From: Thermus caldilimi
Lineage (GTDB): Bacteria; Deinococcota; Deinococci; Deinococcales; Thermaceae
DNA: 64,000 bases
Reading direction: 5' to 3'
Assembly (NCBI RefSeq): GCF_004684245.1
Contig: NZ_CP038452.1
Coordinates: forward strand, 1,102,796 to 1,166,795
A model generated the notes under the pieces. It was not told the origin of the DNA. It did not search any database and saw only the letters and a list, made by a program, of their open reading frames with translations. Every line of letters starts with the position of its first letter. Position 1 is the stretch's first letter. Below, piece by piece: positions 30,682 through 39,472 of this stretch. A program made the position numbers and the translations under genes.

Positions 30682-31776
30682 CTACCCCATATCCATGGCT
30701 CTTTGCAAGCTTTTGTAATTGGCCACCACATTTGAGACACCTTGGGGAACCGACTCCCCCCATATCTTAGCCAGGAACTCCAAGGGAGCAAGGCCACCCA
30801 AGGCCCTGTGGGGCCTTCTGCGGTTGTAGTGGTCAAGGTAGGCATTGAGCTCCGCCTGTAGTTCGCTCACCCTCGTGGGCAAAGCTCGGGTATAAAACTC
30901 CTCCCTAAAAGTCCGTTGCAACCGCTCCACGTGCCCGTTGAGCTTGGGGCTCCGGGGAGGCAGCACGAAAAGAGCAACCCCCAAACGTCGGCATGTCTCC
31001 TCAAACTCCGCCATGAACTCGCTACCCCCATCCACCTGTACCGCCCGGATGGGGAAAGGCGCCTGGGCCACCAGTCGGGACAGAAACTCCCCCGCTAGCC
31101 TCGCCGTGGCCCGGCTGTGCACCTCCCCCAGGGCATAGCGGGTAAAGAGGTCCACCGCCGAAAAGTGCCGCACCACCTCCCCCGGTCCCAGGCTCACTAT
31201 CAAGGTGTCCACCTGTACCAGGTCCCCAGGGGCTTGAGCTTCGTATCCCCGGGGCTTACCCCGGGCGTAGGGTCTCCTAGGTCTTCCCCTGGCCTTCCCT
31301 CTCCCCCTCCGGGCCAGAAAGCAGGCCACCCTCTCCACCCGTCCCCTCCCCTCCAAATAGGCCAGAATCCGGCCCACCGTCCGTTCCCCTAGCCGGAAGC
31401 CCTCCTGGCGCAAGGTGAGCCAGATGGGCCACCGCCCCCAGGTGGGGTTCTCCCTCCTCAGCTCCTCCACCCGCGAAAGAAGCTCGGGCCTCCAGTGCAC
31501 CTTTCCCCGCAGGCGCCGGGGGCGGCGGGACTTGGGCTTGAGTCCGGCTAGCCCCTTCTCCCTCAAAGCCCTTTCCCAACGGTAGTAGGTGGCCCGGCTG
31601 ATGCCTAAAAACTCCCGAATCTCTTCCCAGCTCCGCTTGCTCTCCCGCAGGGCTTTCACCAACTTCACCTTGCGAAGGCGTTCCTGGACATCCGGGTCGC
31701 CTGCCCCCGCTTCGGCCAGTCTTGTCCCTTGGCTAGCCCCTTGCCCTATCGCTCGGCCAAACGAGGTAAGCTGCAT
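30682..31776 (-). CDS. IS481-family transposase
   Basis: A 364-residue DDE transposase. It has an N-terminal helix-turn-helix (KRSWEEIREFLGISRATYYRWERALREKGLAGL), a second HTH-like region (NPTWGRWPIWLTLRQEGFRLGERTVGRIL), and the rve catalytic core with D in LVQVDTLIV, D in VQVDGGSEFMAEF and E in NGHVERLQRTFREEFY. The last residues (about 15, VVANYKSLQRAMDMG) are read from outside the left inverted repeat, so the natural stop may be missing or the family ends this way. Confidence 0.88.
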   Translation of the reverse strand: MQLTSFGRAIGQGASQGTRLAEAGAGDPDVQERLRKVKLVKALRESKRSWEEIREFLGISRATYYRWERALREKGLAGLKPKSRRPRRLRGKVHWRPELLSRVEELRRENPTWGRWPIWLTLRQEGFRLGERTVGRILAYLEGRGRVERVACFLARRGRGKARGRPRRPYARGKPRGYEAQAPGDLVQVDTLIVSLGPGEVVRHFSAVDLFTRYALGEVHSRATARLAGEFLSRLVAQAPFPIRAVQVDGGSEFMAEFEETCRRLGVALFVLPPRSPKLNGHVERLQRTFREEFYTRALPTRVSELQAELNAYLDHYNRRRPHRALGGLAPLEFLAKIWGESVPQGVSNVVANYKSLQRAMDMG

Positions 31777-31839
31777 ATGGGGAACCTCCGCTACAGGGTC
31801 GGTTCCCCATCTTTTTATCCCATTCAGCGTCTCACATGT
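30728..31839. mobile_element. IS481-type insertion sequence
   Basis: The ends are marked by imperfect inverted repeats ACATTTGAGACAC (30728-30740) and GCGTCTCACATGT (31827-31839, complement ACATGTGAGACGC; 11 of 13 match). A second inverted pair, GGGGAACCGAC (30744-30754) and GTCGGTTCCCC (31798-31808), lies just inside. No target-site duplication is evident. It sits between a porin-like gene and an alpha/beta hydrolase gene whose C-terminus appears short. Confidence 0.75.
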
Positions 31840-31851
31840 GTCTGTCCAGGT

Positions 31852-32193
31852 TCAGCTTTCCCCTAGGGAAGCTCCAGAGAACACCTTATACCCCCTATCC
31901 TTAAGCACCTCACCCACCGCCTCACCTATTCCCCGGACCAGGATGGGAGGGGAACCCAGGTTGAGCATGACCAGAAAGCCTGCCACATACTCGGCTAGCT
32001 CCTCCGGGGCCATGGAGGGCCCACCCGTGCGGCCATAGCCCGGGAGGTCCAAAAGATAGAAGGTATACCCCTCCGGAAGATCCTCGGGCCAGGCCCTTGC
32101 CTCCTCCGCCAGGAGGAGCACCCCTGGACCCCTTCCCACCCGGTCGAAAACCAGGTTGAGCCCGTAGAGGTGAAGGTACCCCGTCCGCCTCAT
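31852..32193 (-). CDS. Small alpha/beta-hydrolase-like protein, probably 3'-truncated
   Basis: The 113-residue product (YLHLYGLNLVFDRVGRGPGVLLLAEEARAWPEDLPEGYTFYLLDLPGYGRTGGPSMAPEELAEYVAGFLVMLNLG) closely resembles the roughly 131-residue T. thermophilus TT1977-type protein (recalled), a minimal alpha/beta-hydrolase fold without an obvious catalytic triad. The last 20 residues diverge and the stop lies 13 bases from the IS481 end, so the insertion probably removed the true C-terminus. It overlaps the upstream hydrolase by four bases. Confidence 0.6.
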   Translation of the reverse strand: MRRTGYLHLYGLNLVFDRVGRGPGVLLLAEEARAWPEDLPEGYTFYLLDLPGYGRTGGPSMAPEELAEYVAGFLVMLNLGSPPILVRGIGEAVGEVLKDRGYKVFSGASLGES

Positions 32194-32822
32194 AGGGCAA
32201 GGCCTCCGGGCAAGGGCCGAAAGGCTTCACCGCTGAGGAAATCCGCCACCAGGTCCACCACCTCCTCCCTGGCCTCCCAGGGCACCAGGTGGCCCGCCTC
32301 CTCCAGGGTGAAGCGCAAGGCCTCCCCCTTGGCGAAGTCCGCCACCTCCTTGCCGTAAAAAGGCGGGGTAAAGGCATCCCAGGCCCCCTGGACCACCAGG
32401 ATCCGGGCTTCCGTGCCCCTAAGCCAGCGGCGCTCATCGGAAAGCCCTTCCATAAGGGCCAGCCAAGCCCGCACCCCTTCCTCCGAAAGCCCTTCCTTCC
32501 AGGCGGCGAAGATCTCCTCGCTCCCCACCGCTTTTGGGCCGAAGAAGAGGGCCCGGCCCACCTGGGCAAATCCTCCCGTTCCCCGGGCCTCGAGGCCCAG
32601 CCTTAAGGCCGCAAGCTTGGCGGAAAGAAGGGCATCCCGCCGCAGGATGGGGGAAAGGAGCACCAGGCTTCTTGCCCCCTCCTGGAAGGCCACCTTCAAG
32701 GCGGCAAGGGCCCCTTCCGCAAAGGCGATCAGGTGAGCTCCTTCCTCCGAGGGAAGGTCCAGGAAAAACTCCAGCCCCGCCGGGGGGGAAAGAAGCCCAG
32801 GGAAAAGCCGTATCTCGCCCAC
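32190..32822 (-). CDS. Alpha/beta hydrolase
   Basis: About 210 residues from the GTG at 32822, which lies close after a TATAAA-like box. Recognisable parts are HLIAFAEGALAALKVAFQEGARSLVLLSPIL (the nucleophile elbow has A-F-A-E-G instead of G-x-S-x-G), ARILVVQGAWDAFTPPFYGKEV (acid region) and FTLEEAGHLVPWEAREEVVDLVADFL (His). Since the nucleophile Ser is not seen, esterase activity is doubtful. The gene is divergent from the thioesterase gene and overlaps the next hydrolase by four bases. Confidence 0.65.
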   Translation of the reverse strand: MGEIRLFPGLLSPPAGLEFFLDLPSEEGAHLIAFAEGALAALKVAFQEGARSLVLLSPILRRDALLSAKLAALRLGLEARGTGGFAQVGRALFFGPKAVGSEEIFAAWKEGLSEEGVRAWLALMEGLSDERRWLRGTEARILVVQGAWDAFTPPFYGKEVADFAKGEALRFTLEEAGHLVPWEAREEVVDLVADFLSGEAFRPLPGGLAL

Positions 32823-32823
32823 G

Positions 32824-32836
32824 CCCCCTTTATACT
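32824..32836. promoter_or_regulatory. Shared TATA region between divergent genes
   Basis: The 21 bases between the hydrolase GTG (32822, minus) and the thioesterase ATG (32844, plus) hold TATACT (32831-32836) reading right and TATAAA-like sequence reading left. Both genes appear to have leaderless transcripts from overlapping -10 boxes. Confidence 0.5.
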
Positions 32837-32843
32837 CCAAGGC

Positions 32844-33248
32844 ATGGAAGGAAAAACCATTCCCCAGCGGGAAACCCTGGATGCCACCTTGGGGGTGCGC
32901 TACCTGAAGCTGGAAAAGGAAGAAGTGGTGGCCGAGCTGGTGGTAACCCCCAGGGTGCACCAGCCCTTCGGCTTCCTCCACGGGGGAGCCACGGTGGCCC
33001 TGGCGGAAAGCGTGGCCAGCGTGGGCGGGTTCCTGAACTGCCCACCGGGGCATGCCGCCTTCGGCCTGGAGATCAACTGCAACCACCTCCGCAAGAAACA
33101 AACAGGGGTGATCCGCGCCGTGGGGAAACCCCTGCACGTGGGACGCACCACCCAGGTGTGGGAGGTCAAGGTCTACGACGAGGAGGAGAGGCTGGTGGCG
33201 GCAAGCCGCTGCACCCTGGCGGTGGTGCCCTTAAAACCAGGAACGTAG
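32844..33248 (+). CDS. Hotdog-fold thioesterase (PaaI/YdiI type)
   Basis: A 134-residue protein. The motif FGFLHGGATVALAESVASVGG is the conserved catalytic region of 4HBT thioesterases (H-G-G followed by acidic Glu). The later strands FGLEINCNHLRKKQTGVIRAVGKPLHVGRTTQVWEVKVYDEEERLVAASRCTLAVVP complete the hotdog. It likely hydrolyses an aryl- or acyl-CoA. The start ATG at 32844 follows the -10 box by seven bases. The 3' end overlaps the convergent dipeptidase gene by 18 bases. Confidence 0.85.
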   Translation: MEGKTIPQRETLDATLGVRYLKLEKEEVVAELVVTPRVHQPFGFLHGGATVALAESVASVGGFLNCPPGHAAFGLEINCNHLRKKQTGVIRAVGKPLHVGRTTQVWEVKVYDEEERLVAASRCTLAVVPLKPGT

Positions 33249-34193
33249 CCAGCGAAGCCAGTTCTCACCCAGGAACGCCTCGTCCCCTAAGGACCAAAGG
33301 TCTCGGTGGCGGTCCAACCCCAGGGGAACCGCCTCGAGGCCAAACCCCCCGTCCCAGTCCGTGCCCAGGCCCACCCCCTTGGGGCCCAGGATGGCTTCGG
33401 CATGAGCCTTATGGCGGAAGAACGCCTCCAGGGGTAGCCTGGGGTCGCCCCTCTTCCAGCCGAGTTCCAAAAAGGCGTTGAAGGGCACCAAGCCCAAAAC
33501 CCCACCCCGCTCCCTTAGGACCTCCATAAGCCGGTCGGAGAGGTGACGGGGGGAAGGCACCAGGGCCCGGGCGTTGGCGTGGGTGGCGCAGACCGGCCCC
33601 GAGAAGACCTCCAGGGCCTGGAAGGCCGCCTCCTCCGCCAGGTGGGAGAGATCCAGGGCCATGCCCAGGCCCTCCATCTCCCTCAAAAGGGCTTTTCCCA
33701 AGCCGGTCAGGGGGGCCTCCTCGGCGTTGCCCCCTGCGTAGGCATTCCGGGTGGCCCAGGTAAGGGAAAGCATCCTGAGGCCCCTTTGCCGCAAAGGAAC
33801 CAACTCCTCAGGGGAGGCGAGGGCATGGGCACCTTCCAGGAGAAGCACCAGGCCCGGGATACGGTCCTCCTGGTGGCGGGCGAGGTGTGCCTCCAGATCC
33901 CTTCCGTGGCGGAGGATCCTCACCCATCCCTTGGCCTCCCAGGCCTGGTACAGGGCCAGCTGGGCGTACACCTCCTCCTGCCAGTCCTCGAGGGCCCCTT
34001 CCCCGGGGTCCACGAACAAGGTGGCAAAGGCCACCGCCACCCTGGCCTCCCTAAGGCTTTCCAGGGTGACCAGGGGGGTGTCGGGGTGGGGGTCCACCTC
34101 CCTGAGCCGCTCTAGAGAAAGGGAGAGGTCCCGCCCCAGGATCCGGGCGTTGTAGGCCAAATCCAGGTGGGCGTCCACCATGACGGGGTCCAT
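33231..34193 (-). CDS. Membrane-dipeptidase-like (M19) zinc hydrolase
   Basis: About 320 residues. The first zinc motif is DAHLDLAYN, followed by LLLEGAHAL, GLRMLSLTWATRNAYAGG, LDLSHLAEEAAFQAL, and GPVCATHANARAL with metal-binding His. GTDWDGGFGLE near the C-terminus completes the M19 signature. Members cleave dipeptides, including those with D-residues. The start is placed at the ATG 34193; ATG 34181 (MVDAHLDL) is also possible. The gene is divergent from uvrC with a gap of only 14 bases. Confidence 0.82.
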   Translation of the reverse strand: MDPVMVDAHLDLAYNARILGRDLSLSLERLREVDPHPDTPLVTLESLREARVAVAFATLFVDPGEGALEDWQEEVYAQLALYQAWEAKGWVRILRHGRDLEAHLARHQEDRIPGLVLLLEGAHALASPEELVPLRQRGLRMLSLTWATRNAYAGGNAEEAPLTGLGKALLREMEGLGMALDLSHLAEEAAFQALEVFSGPVCATHANARALVPSPRHLSDRLMEVLRERGGVLGLVPFNAFLELGWKRGDPRLPLEAFFRHKAHAEAILGPKGVGLGTDWDGGFGLEAVPLGLDRHRDLWSLGDEAFLGENWLRWLRSWF

Positions 34194-34207
34194 AGGCAAA
34201 CTCTACA

Positions 34208-35986
34208 ATGGGGATCGTGCGGCCTTCCGAGCTTCCTCCCCTTCCCGAGGCCCCCGGGGTTTACCTGTGGAAGCAAGGGGAAGAGGTCCTCTACGTGGGC
34301 AAGGCCAAAAACCTGAGGGCCCGGGTGCGAAGCTACTTCCATGCGGAGGGCAAGGCAACCCGCATCGCCCAAGAGGCCACCGCCCTGGACTTCATCGCCA
34401 CCCGGGACGAGGTGGAGGCCCTCCTCCTCGAGGCCAACCTCATCAAGGCCCACCGCCCCCCCTACAACGTCCTTCTCAAGGACGACAAGCACTACCCCTT
34501 CCTAAAGCTCACCCGCGAGCCCTTCCCCACCCTCCTGGTGGTGCGGCGGGTGGAGGAGGATGGGGCCAAGTACTATGGTCCCTTCCCTGAGGCCAGCGCC
34601 CTAAGGCGCATTAAGACCCTAATCGACCGCCTTTTCCCCTTGCGCAAGAACTCCGGCTACCCCATGAAAAAGAGACGCTACCCCTGCCTGAACCACAGCA
34701 TGGGCCGCTGCCTGGCCCCTTGCGTGGGTCTGGCCGACCCCAAGGCCTACCAGGAGGTGGTACGCCAGGTGGAGGCGGTGCTGGAGGGGAAGGTGGATGG
34801 GCTCCTGAGGGGGCTGGAAGCCAAGATGCGTGAAGCCGCACAGAGGTTAGAGTTTGAGCGGGCAGCGGAGATCCGGGATCAAATGGAGGCTCTAAGAGCT
34901 TTCTTCTCCACTGCCCAGCAAGCCTTTGACCCGGAGATAGGGGATCTGGACTTCTTGGGCTTGGCCCAGGCAGGGCCTTTGGCGGTGGTGCAGCTCTACC
35001 AGGTGCGCTCAGGGCGGATCCTGGGCCGCATCAGCCGGGTGGTGGAAAAGGAGGAAGCGAGCCCTGAGGAAATCCTCTGGGCCTTCCTGCGGGATTACTA
35101 CCTGGAGGCTTCCCCCCTACCCCCCCTGGTCCTGCTGCCCTTCCCCCTGGAGGACCTGGAAGGACTGGCAGCCCTCCTTCACCGCCGCGCCGGGCGGAGG
35201 GTGGAGCTGAGGGTGCCCCAAAGGGGAGAGAAAGCGCGGCTTCTGGAGCTGGCGGAGAAGAACGCCCGCCTGGCCCTGGAGACCGAGCTCAAGCAACGGG
35301 AAAGACGGGGGGACCACCCGGCCCTAAAGGCCCTACAGGAGATCCTGGGGCTATCCCAAAGGCCCTATCGCCTCGAGGGCTACGACGTAAGCCACCTCCA
35401 GGGGGAGGCCCGGGTCTTTTCCATGGCCGTCCTGGAGGGGGGTAGGCCCAAGCGGGGGGAGTACCGCCGGATGCGCCTCAAGGCGGGGAACGACGATTAC
35501 GCCGCCATGGAGGAGGGGGTCTACCGGCGCTTCACGGGAAGCCTCAAGGACCTGCCCCTCCCCGACCTCCTCCTCATCGACGGGGGCTTAGGCCAGGTGC
35601 GGGCAGCAGCCCGGGCTTTGGAAAGAGCAGGCCTGAGCCTCCCCCTGGTGGGCCTGGCCAAGAAGGAGGAGGTCCTCATCACCCAAGAGGGCCGGGAGAT
35701 CCGCCTGCCCCTCACCCACCCCGCCCTCCAGCTCCTCATCCACCTGCGGGACGAGGCCCACCAAAACGGCCTCCGCTACCACCAAAAGCGGAGGAGCCAA
35801 GAGCTTTTCCGGGTCCTCGAGGGCATCCCCGGCATCGGGGAGGCCCGGAAGCGCCTCCTTCTGGAGCGCTACGGGGGGCTTAAGGCCTTAAAGGAAGCTC
35901 CTTTAGAGGAACTTGCCCGCCTGCCGGGCATGAACCGCAAGGCGGCGGAGTCCCTGAAGGCCGCTTTGGAAGGGGGCCTGGGGTAA
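34208..35986 (+). CDS. uvrC: UvrABC excinuclease subunit C
   Basis: A 592-residue UvrC. The GIY-YIG nuclease domain opens the protein (PGVYLWKQGEEVLYVGKAKNLRARVRSYF). It is followed by the UVR motif (EFERAAEIRDQMEALRAF), the RNase-H-like C-terminal nuclease (EGYDVSHLQGEARVFSMAVLEGG, LLIDGGLGQVRAA) and helix-hairpin-helix repeats (IPGIGEARKRLLLERYGGLKALKEAPLEELARLPGMNRKAAE). It makes both incisions in nucleotide excision repair. The ATG overlaps a TACAAT-like box, so the transcript is close to leaderless. argS follows by 12 bases. Confidence 0.95.
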   Translation: MGIVRPSELPPLPEAPGVYLWKQGEEVLYVGKAKNLRARVRSYFHAEGKATRIAQEATALDFIATRDEVEALLLEANLIKAHRPPYNVLLKDDKHYPFLKLTREPFPTLLVVRRVEEDGAKYYGPFPEASALRRIKTLIDRLFPLRKNSGYPMKKRRYPCLNHSMGRCLAPCVGLADPKAYQEVVRQVEAVLEGKVDGLLRGLEAKMREAAQRLEFERAAEIRDQMEALRAFFSTAQQAFDPEIGDLDFLGLAQAGPLAVVQLYQVRSGRILGRISRVVEKEEASPEEILWAFLRDYYLEASPLPPLVLLPFPLEDLEGLAALLHRRAGRRVELRVPQRGEKARLLELAEKNARLALETELKQRERRGDHPALKALQEILGLSQRPYRLEGYDVSHLQGEARVFSMAVLEGGRPKRGEYRRMRLKAGNDDYAAMEEGVYRRFTGSLKDLPLPDLLLIDGGLGQVRAAARALERAGLSLPLVGLAKKEEVLITQEGREIRLPLTHPALQLLIHLRDEAHQNGLRYHQKRRSQELFRVLEGIPGIGEARKRLLLERYGGLKALKEAPLEELARLPGMNRKAAESLKAALEGGLG

Positions 35987-35998
35987 GATAACCCCCTG

Positions 35999-37777
35999 AT
36001 GGTGCGCCGCGCCCTGGAAGAGGCCATTCACCACGCCCTCAAGGAGATGGGCCTGGACCTCCGCCTCAAGGTGGCCCGGGCCCCCAAGGACAAGCCTGGG
36101 GACTACGGGGTTCCCCTCTTCGCCTTGGCCAAGGAGCTCAGGAAACCCCCCCAGGCCATCGCCGAGGAGCTCAAGGCCCGCCTGGACCTTCCCCCTTTCG
36201 TGGAAGAGGCCATCCCCGTGGGGGGGTATTTGAACTTCCGCATCCGTACGGAGGATCTTCTCAAGGAGGCCCTGAGGCCCAAGGAACCCTTCCCAAAGAG
36301 GGAAGGTCTGGTGCTCATCGAGCACACCTCGGTGAACCCCAACAAGGAGCTCCACGTGGGCCACCTGCGGAATATCGCCCTCGGGGACAGCCTGGCCCGC
36401 ATCCTGGACTATGCGGGGCGAAGGGTCCTGGTCCTGAACTACATTGACGACACCGGCCGCCAGGCGGCGGAAACCCTTTTCGCCCTAAGGCACTATGGCC
36501 TGGCGTGGGACGGGAAGGAGAAGTACGACCACTTCGCCGGCAAAGCCTACGTGCGCCTCCACCAGGACCCCGAGTACCCCAACCTGCAGTGGGGCATAGA
36601 GGAAATCCTTCACGCCCTGGAGCGGGGGGAACTCAGGGAAGACGTCAACCGCATCTGCCTGGCCCAGATGGCCACCATGAAGGCCCTGAACGCCCACTAC
36701 GACCTCCTGGTCTGGGAATCCGACATCGTTCGGGCAGGGCTTCTGGAAAAGGCCCTGGGGATCCTGAAACAGAGTCCCCACGTCTTCCGCCCCACGGAGG
36801 GCAAGTATGCGGGGGCCTTGGTCATGGACGCAAGTCCCTTCATCCCCGGTCTGGAAGACCCCTACTTCGTCCTGGTGCGCTCGGGGGGAGCCGCCACCTA
36901 CTACGCCAAGGACATCGCCTTCCAGTTCTGGAAGATGGGCCTTTTGGAGGGGTTGTACTTCCAGCCCTACGAGAACCCCTACTACCCAACCCTGAGAACC
37001 AGCGCCCCTGAGGGGGAACCCTACACCCCCAGGGCCAGGGAAACCATCAACGTCATCGACGTGCGCCAAAGCCACCCCCAGGCCCTGGTGCGGGCGGCCT
37101 TGGCCCTGGCGGGGCACCCCGAGCTGGCGGAGGGTGCCTTTCACCTGGCCTATGAAACCGTACTGCTGGAAGGCAAACAGATGTCCGGGCGCAAGGGCCT
37201 GGCGGTGAGCGTGGATGAGGTCCTGGAGGAAGCGGAAAGGCGGGCCCTCGCCGTGATAGGGGAGAAAAACCCCGACCACCCCGCCAAGGAGGAGGCGGCC
37301 AGGATGGTGGCCCTGGGGGCTATCCGCTTTGCCATGGTGAAGACCGAACCCAGGAAACAGATCGATTTCCGCTACGCCGAGGCCCTTTCCTTTGAAGGGG
37401 ATACGGGCCCCTACGTCCAGTACGCCCACGCCCGGGCCCACAGCATCCTCCGCAAGGCCGGGGAGTGGGGGGAGGCAGACCTCGCCCAGGCCACCCCGTA
37501 CGAGCGGGAGCTGGCCCTGGCCCTTTTGGACTTTGAGGAGGCGGTGCTGGAGGCTGCCGAGGAAAAAACCCCCCACGTGCTGGCCCAGCACCTGCTGGAC
37601 CTCTCCGCCAGCTGGAACGCCTACTACAACGCCAAGGAGGAGGGCCGCCCCGCCACCCCGGTGCTCACGGCACCCCCGGGCCTGAGGGAACTTCGCCTTG
37701 GCCTGGTGAAGAGCCTGCAAGAAACCCTGAAGACGGGGCTTTCCCTCCTGGGTATCCCCGCCCCTGAGGTAATGTAA
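35999..37777 (+). CDS. argS: Arginyl-tRNA synthetase
   Basis: A 592-residue class I synthetase. The HIGH motif appears as HVGH in NPNKELHVGHLRNIALGDSLARIL, and the KMSKS-equivalent is KQMSGRKGLAV. The N-terminal Add1 domain for tRNA D-loop contact and the C-terminal DALR anticodon-binding domain (YVQYAHARAHSILR...) are present. A run of seven G within the gene (VGGYLNF) is in frame. The next gene starts four bases after its stop. Confidence 0.95.
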   Translation: MVRRALEEAIHHALKEMGLDLRLKVARAPKDKPGDYGVPLFALAKELRKPPQAIAEELKARLDLPPFVEEAIPVGGYLNFRIRTEDLLKEALRPKEPFPKREGLVLIEHTSVNPNKELHVGHLRNIALGDSLARILDYAGRRVLVLNYIDDTGRQAAETLFALRHYGLAWDGKEKYDHFAGKAYVRLHQDPEYPNLQWGIEEILHALERGELREDVNRICLAQMATMKALNAHYDLLVWESDIVRAGLLEKALGILKQSPHVFRPTEGKYAGALVMDASPFIPGLEDPYFVLVRSGGAATYYAKDIAFQFWKMGLLEGLYFQPYENPYYPTLRTSAPEGEPYTPRARETINVIDVRQSHPQALVRAALALAGHPELAEGAFHLAYETVLLEGKQMSGRKGLAVSVDEVLEEAERRALAVIGEKNPDHPAKEEAARMVALGAIRFAMVKTEPRKQIDFRYAEALSFEGDTGPYVQYAHARAHSILRKAGEWGEADLAQATPYERELALALLDFEEAVLEAAEEKTPHVLAQHLLDLSASWNAYYNAKEEGRPATPVLTAPPGLRELRLGLVKSLQETLKTGLSLLGIPAPEVM

Positions 37778-37781
37778 GGGC

Positions 37782-38830
37782 ATGCGCCTCGTCCTCGCCG
37801 CCCTCCTCCTTTCCCTCTTGGCCCTGGGCCAGCGCTTGGTCTCCCCCGAGGAGGTGGCCCGAAACCAGGTGATCCAAAAGGCCCTGCCCGCGGTGGTGCG
37901 GGTCCAGGGCTCCCCCACCGCCCCTGGGGAAAACCAGGTGGTGGGCACGGGGTTCTTCGTGAGCCCCTTCCGGGTGGTCACCAACTACCACGTGGTCCAG
38001 GACTTGGCCGACCTCACCGTGCGCCTGGCGGACGGGCGCACCTTCCCTGCGGAGCGCTTCGCCGTGGATCCCGGGATCGATATCGCCCTTCTCACGGTAC
38101 GCGGCCTCCAGGCCCCCCGGGTGCTGGCCTTCAGCAAGACCCCTAGCACCAGCCTTCCCCTGGGCATGGGGGTGGTGCTGGTGGGGTTTCCCTTTGGCCA
38201 GGGACCCTTGGCCTCCTACGGGATCCTTTCCGGCATAGGCCCCCTCGAGGTTCCCTCCCCCGACCCCAGCGTGGGAACCGAGGTGGGGGAATACCTCTTC
38301 ACCGATGCCCCCCTCACCGTGGGCAACTCAGGAAGCCCCCTTCTGAACCTGCAGGGGGAAGTGGTGGGGGTGGTGGCGGACGTGGTGGGGGGCCCTCGGG
38401 GGTGGGAGGAATCGGGGTGGCCATCCCGGCGGATCTGGTGGCCCAAAGCGTCCAGGACCTGGAACGGTTCGGCATCCCCCAGCGGGGCTGGCTGGGGGCC
38501 AGCCTGGTCAGCCTGGACGAACTCCCGCCGGTTCTCCTCAGGGCGGTGGGCCTCACCACCACCCAGGGGGCCATGGTGGACCGGGTGGATCCCGGAAGCC
38601 CCGCAGCCCGGGCCGGCCTAAGGGGAGCCCAGCGGGACGCCCAGGGGAGGCTTTTGGCCCTGGGGGATGTGATCCTGGCGGTGAACGGCAAGGCCGTGAA
38701 GGATAAGGCGGAGGTGGTCCGCCTCATCGCCCGCTACCGCCCTGGGGACCGGGTGCGGCTAACCCTTTGGCGGGAAGGACGGAGGCTCGAGGTCACCCTC
38801 ACCATGGTGGCCCGGCCTGCGATCCGTTAG
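37782..38830 (+). pseudogene. HtrA/DegP-like serine protease with PDZ domain, -1 frameshift
   Basis: The 5' frame encodes a signal peptide ([18 protein letters not shown]) and a trypsin-like domain with a complete triad: His in VVTNYHVVQ, Asp in DPGIDIALLTV, Ser in TVGNSGSPLLNL. The PDZ domain (GAMVDRVDPGSPAARAGLRGAQ...DVILAVNGKAVKDKAEVVRLIARYRPGDRVRLTLWR) is in another frame and ends at the TAG 38828-38830. One extra base at the GGGGGGCCC stretch (38387-38395) joins them as VVGGPSGVGGIGVAIPADLV. If the break is real, a PDZ-less secreted protease results. The family does periplasmic protein quality control. Confidence 0.78.
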
Positions 38831-38850
38831 GCCACCTTGCGGAGGTAAGC

Positions 38851-39459
38851 GTGTACATCGCTATAGAAGGCCCCATCGGTGCAGGCAAAACCACCCTGGC
38901 CCGGCTTCTTGCGCAAAGGCTCGGGGCCGAGCCCCTTCTGGAGGTGGTGGAGGAAAATCCCTTCCTGCCCCTTTTCTACCAGGACCGAAAGCGCTACGCC
39001 TTCAAGACCCAGGTCTTTTTCCTCCTTTCCCGCTACCGGCAGCTTTCCCGCCTTCGGGAAAGATCCCTATTCGGTGGGGTGGTGGCCGACTACCTTTTTG
39101 ACAAGGACGCCATCTTCGCGAGCCTCAACCTGGAGGGCCCCGAGTGGGACCTTTACTTGGACCTTTACCGGGAGCTTTCCCTGAAGCTTCCCCCGCCCGA
39201 CCTCACGGTCTACCTAAGGGTCTCGGTGCCGGTGCTATTGGAACGCATCCAGAAACGGGGCAGGCCCTTTGAGGAGGGGATGGACCCCGCCTACCTCGAG
39301 GCCCTCTCCGAAGCCTACGAGCGCCACTTTGCCCGCTACGCCCATCCCCTTTTGGTCCTCGAGGCGGACCAGCTGGACTACAGCCAACCCGGCCCCGACC
39401 AGGACCGGGTGGTGGCCCTGGTGAAGACCCGCCTTGCCCAGGGCGGCAGGACCGCCTAA
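38851..39459 (+). CDS. Deoxynucleoside kinase, Dgk-like
   Basis: A 202-residue kinase starting at GTG 38851, eight bases after GGAGGT. The P-loop is EGPIGAGKTTLARLL. At the place of the DR[ST] motif it has VADYLFDKDAIFA, which resembles the D-Y-x-x-x-K of Bacillus deoxyguanosine kinase (from memory) and differs from its neighbour. The lid Arg cluster is IQKRGRPFEEG. It phosphorylates a purine deoxynucleoside in salvage. It is the first of two tandem paralogues of identical length. Confidence 0.82.
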   Translation: MYIAIEGPIGAGKTTLARLLAQRLGAEPLLEVVEENPFLPLFYQDRKRYAFKTQVFFLLSRYRQLSRLRERSLFGGVVADYLFDKDAIFASLNLEGPEWDLYLDLYRELSLKLPPPDLTVYLRVSVPVLLERIQKRGRPFEEGMDPAYLEALSEAYERHFARYAHPLLVLEADQLDYSQPGPDQDRVVALVKTRLAQGGRTA

Positions 39460-39472
39460 AGAAGGGTCCAGC

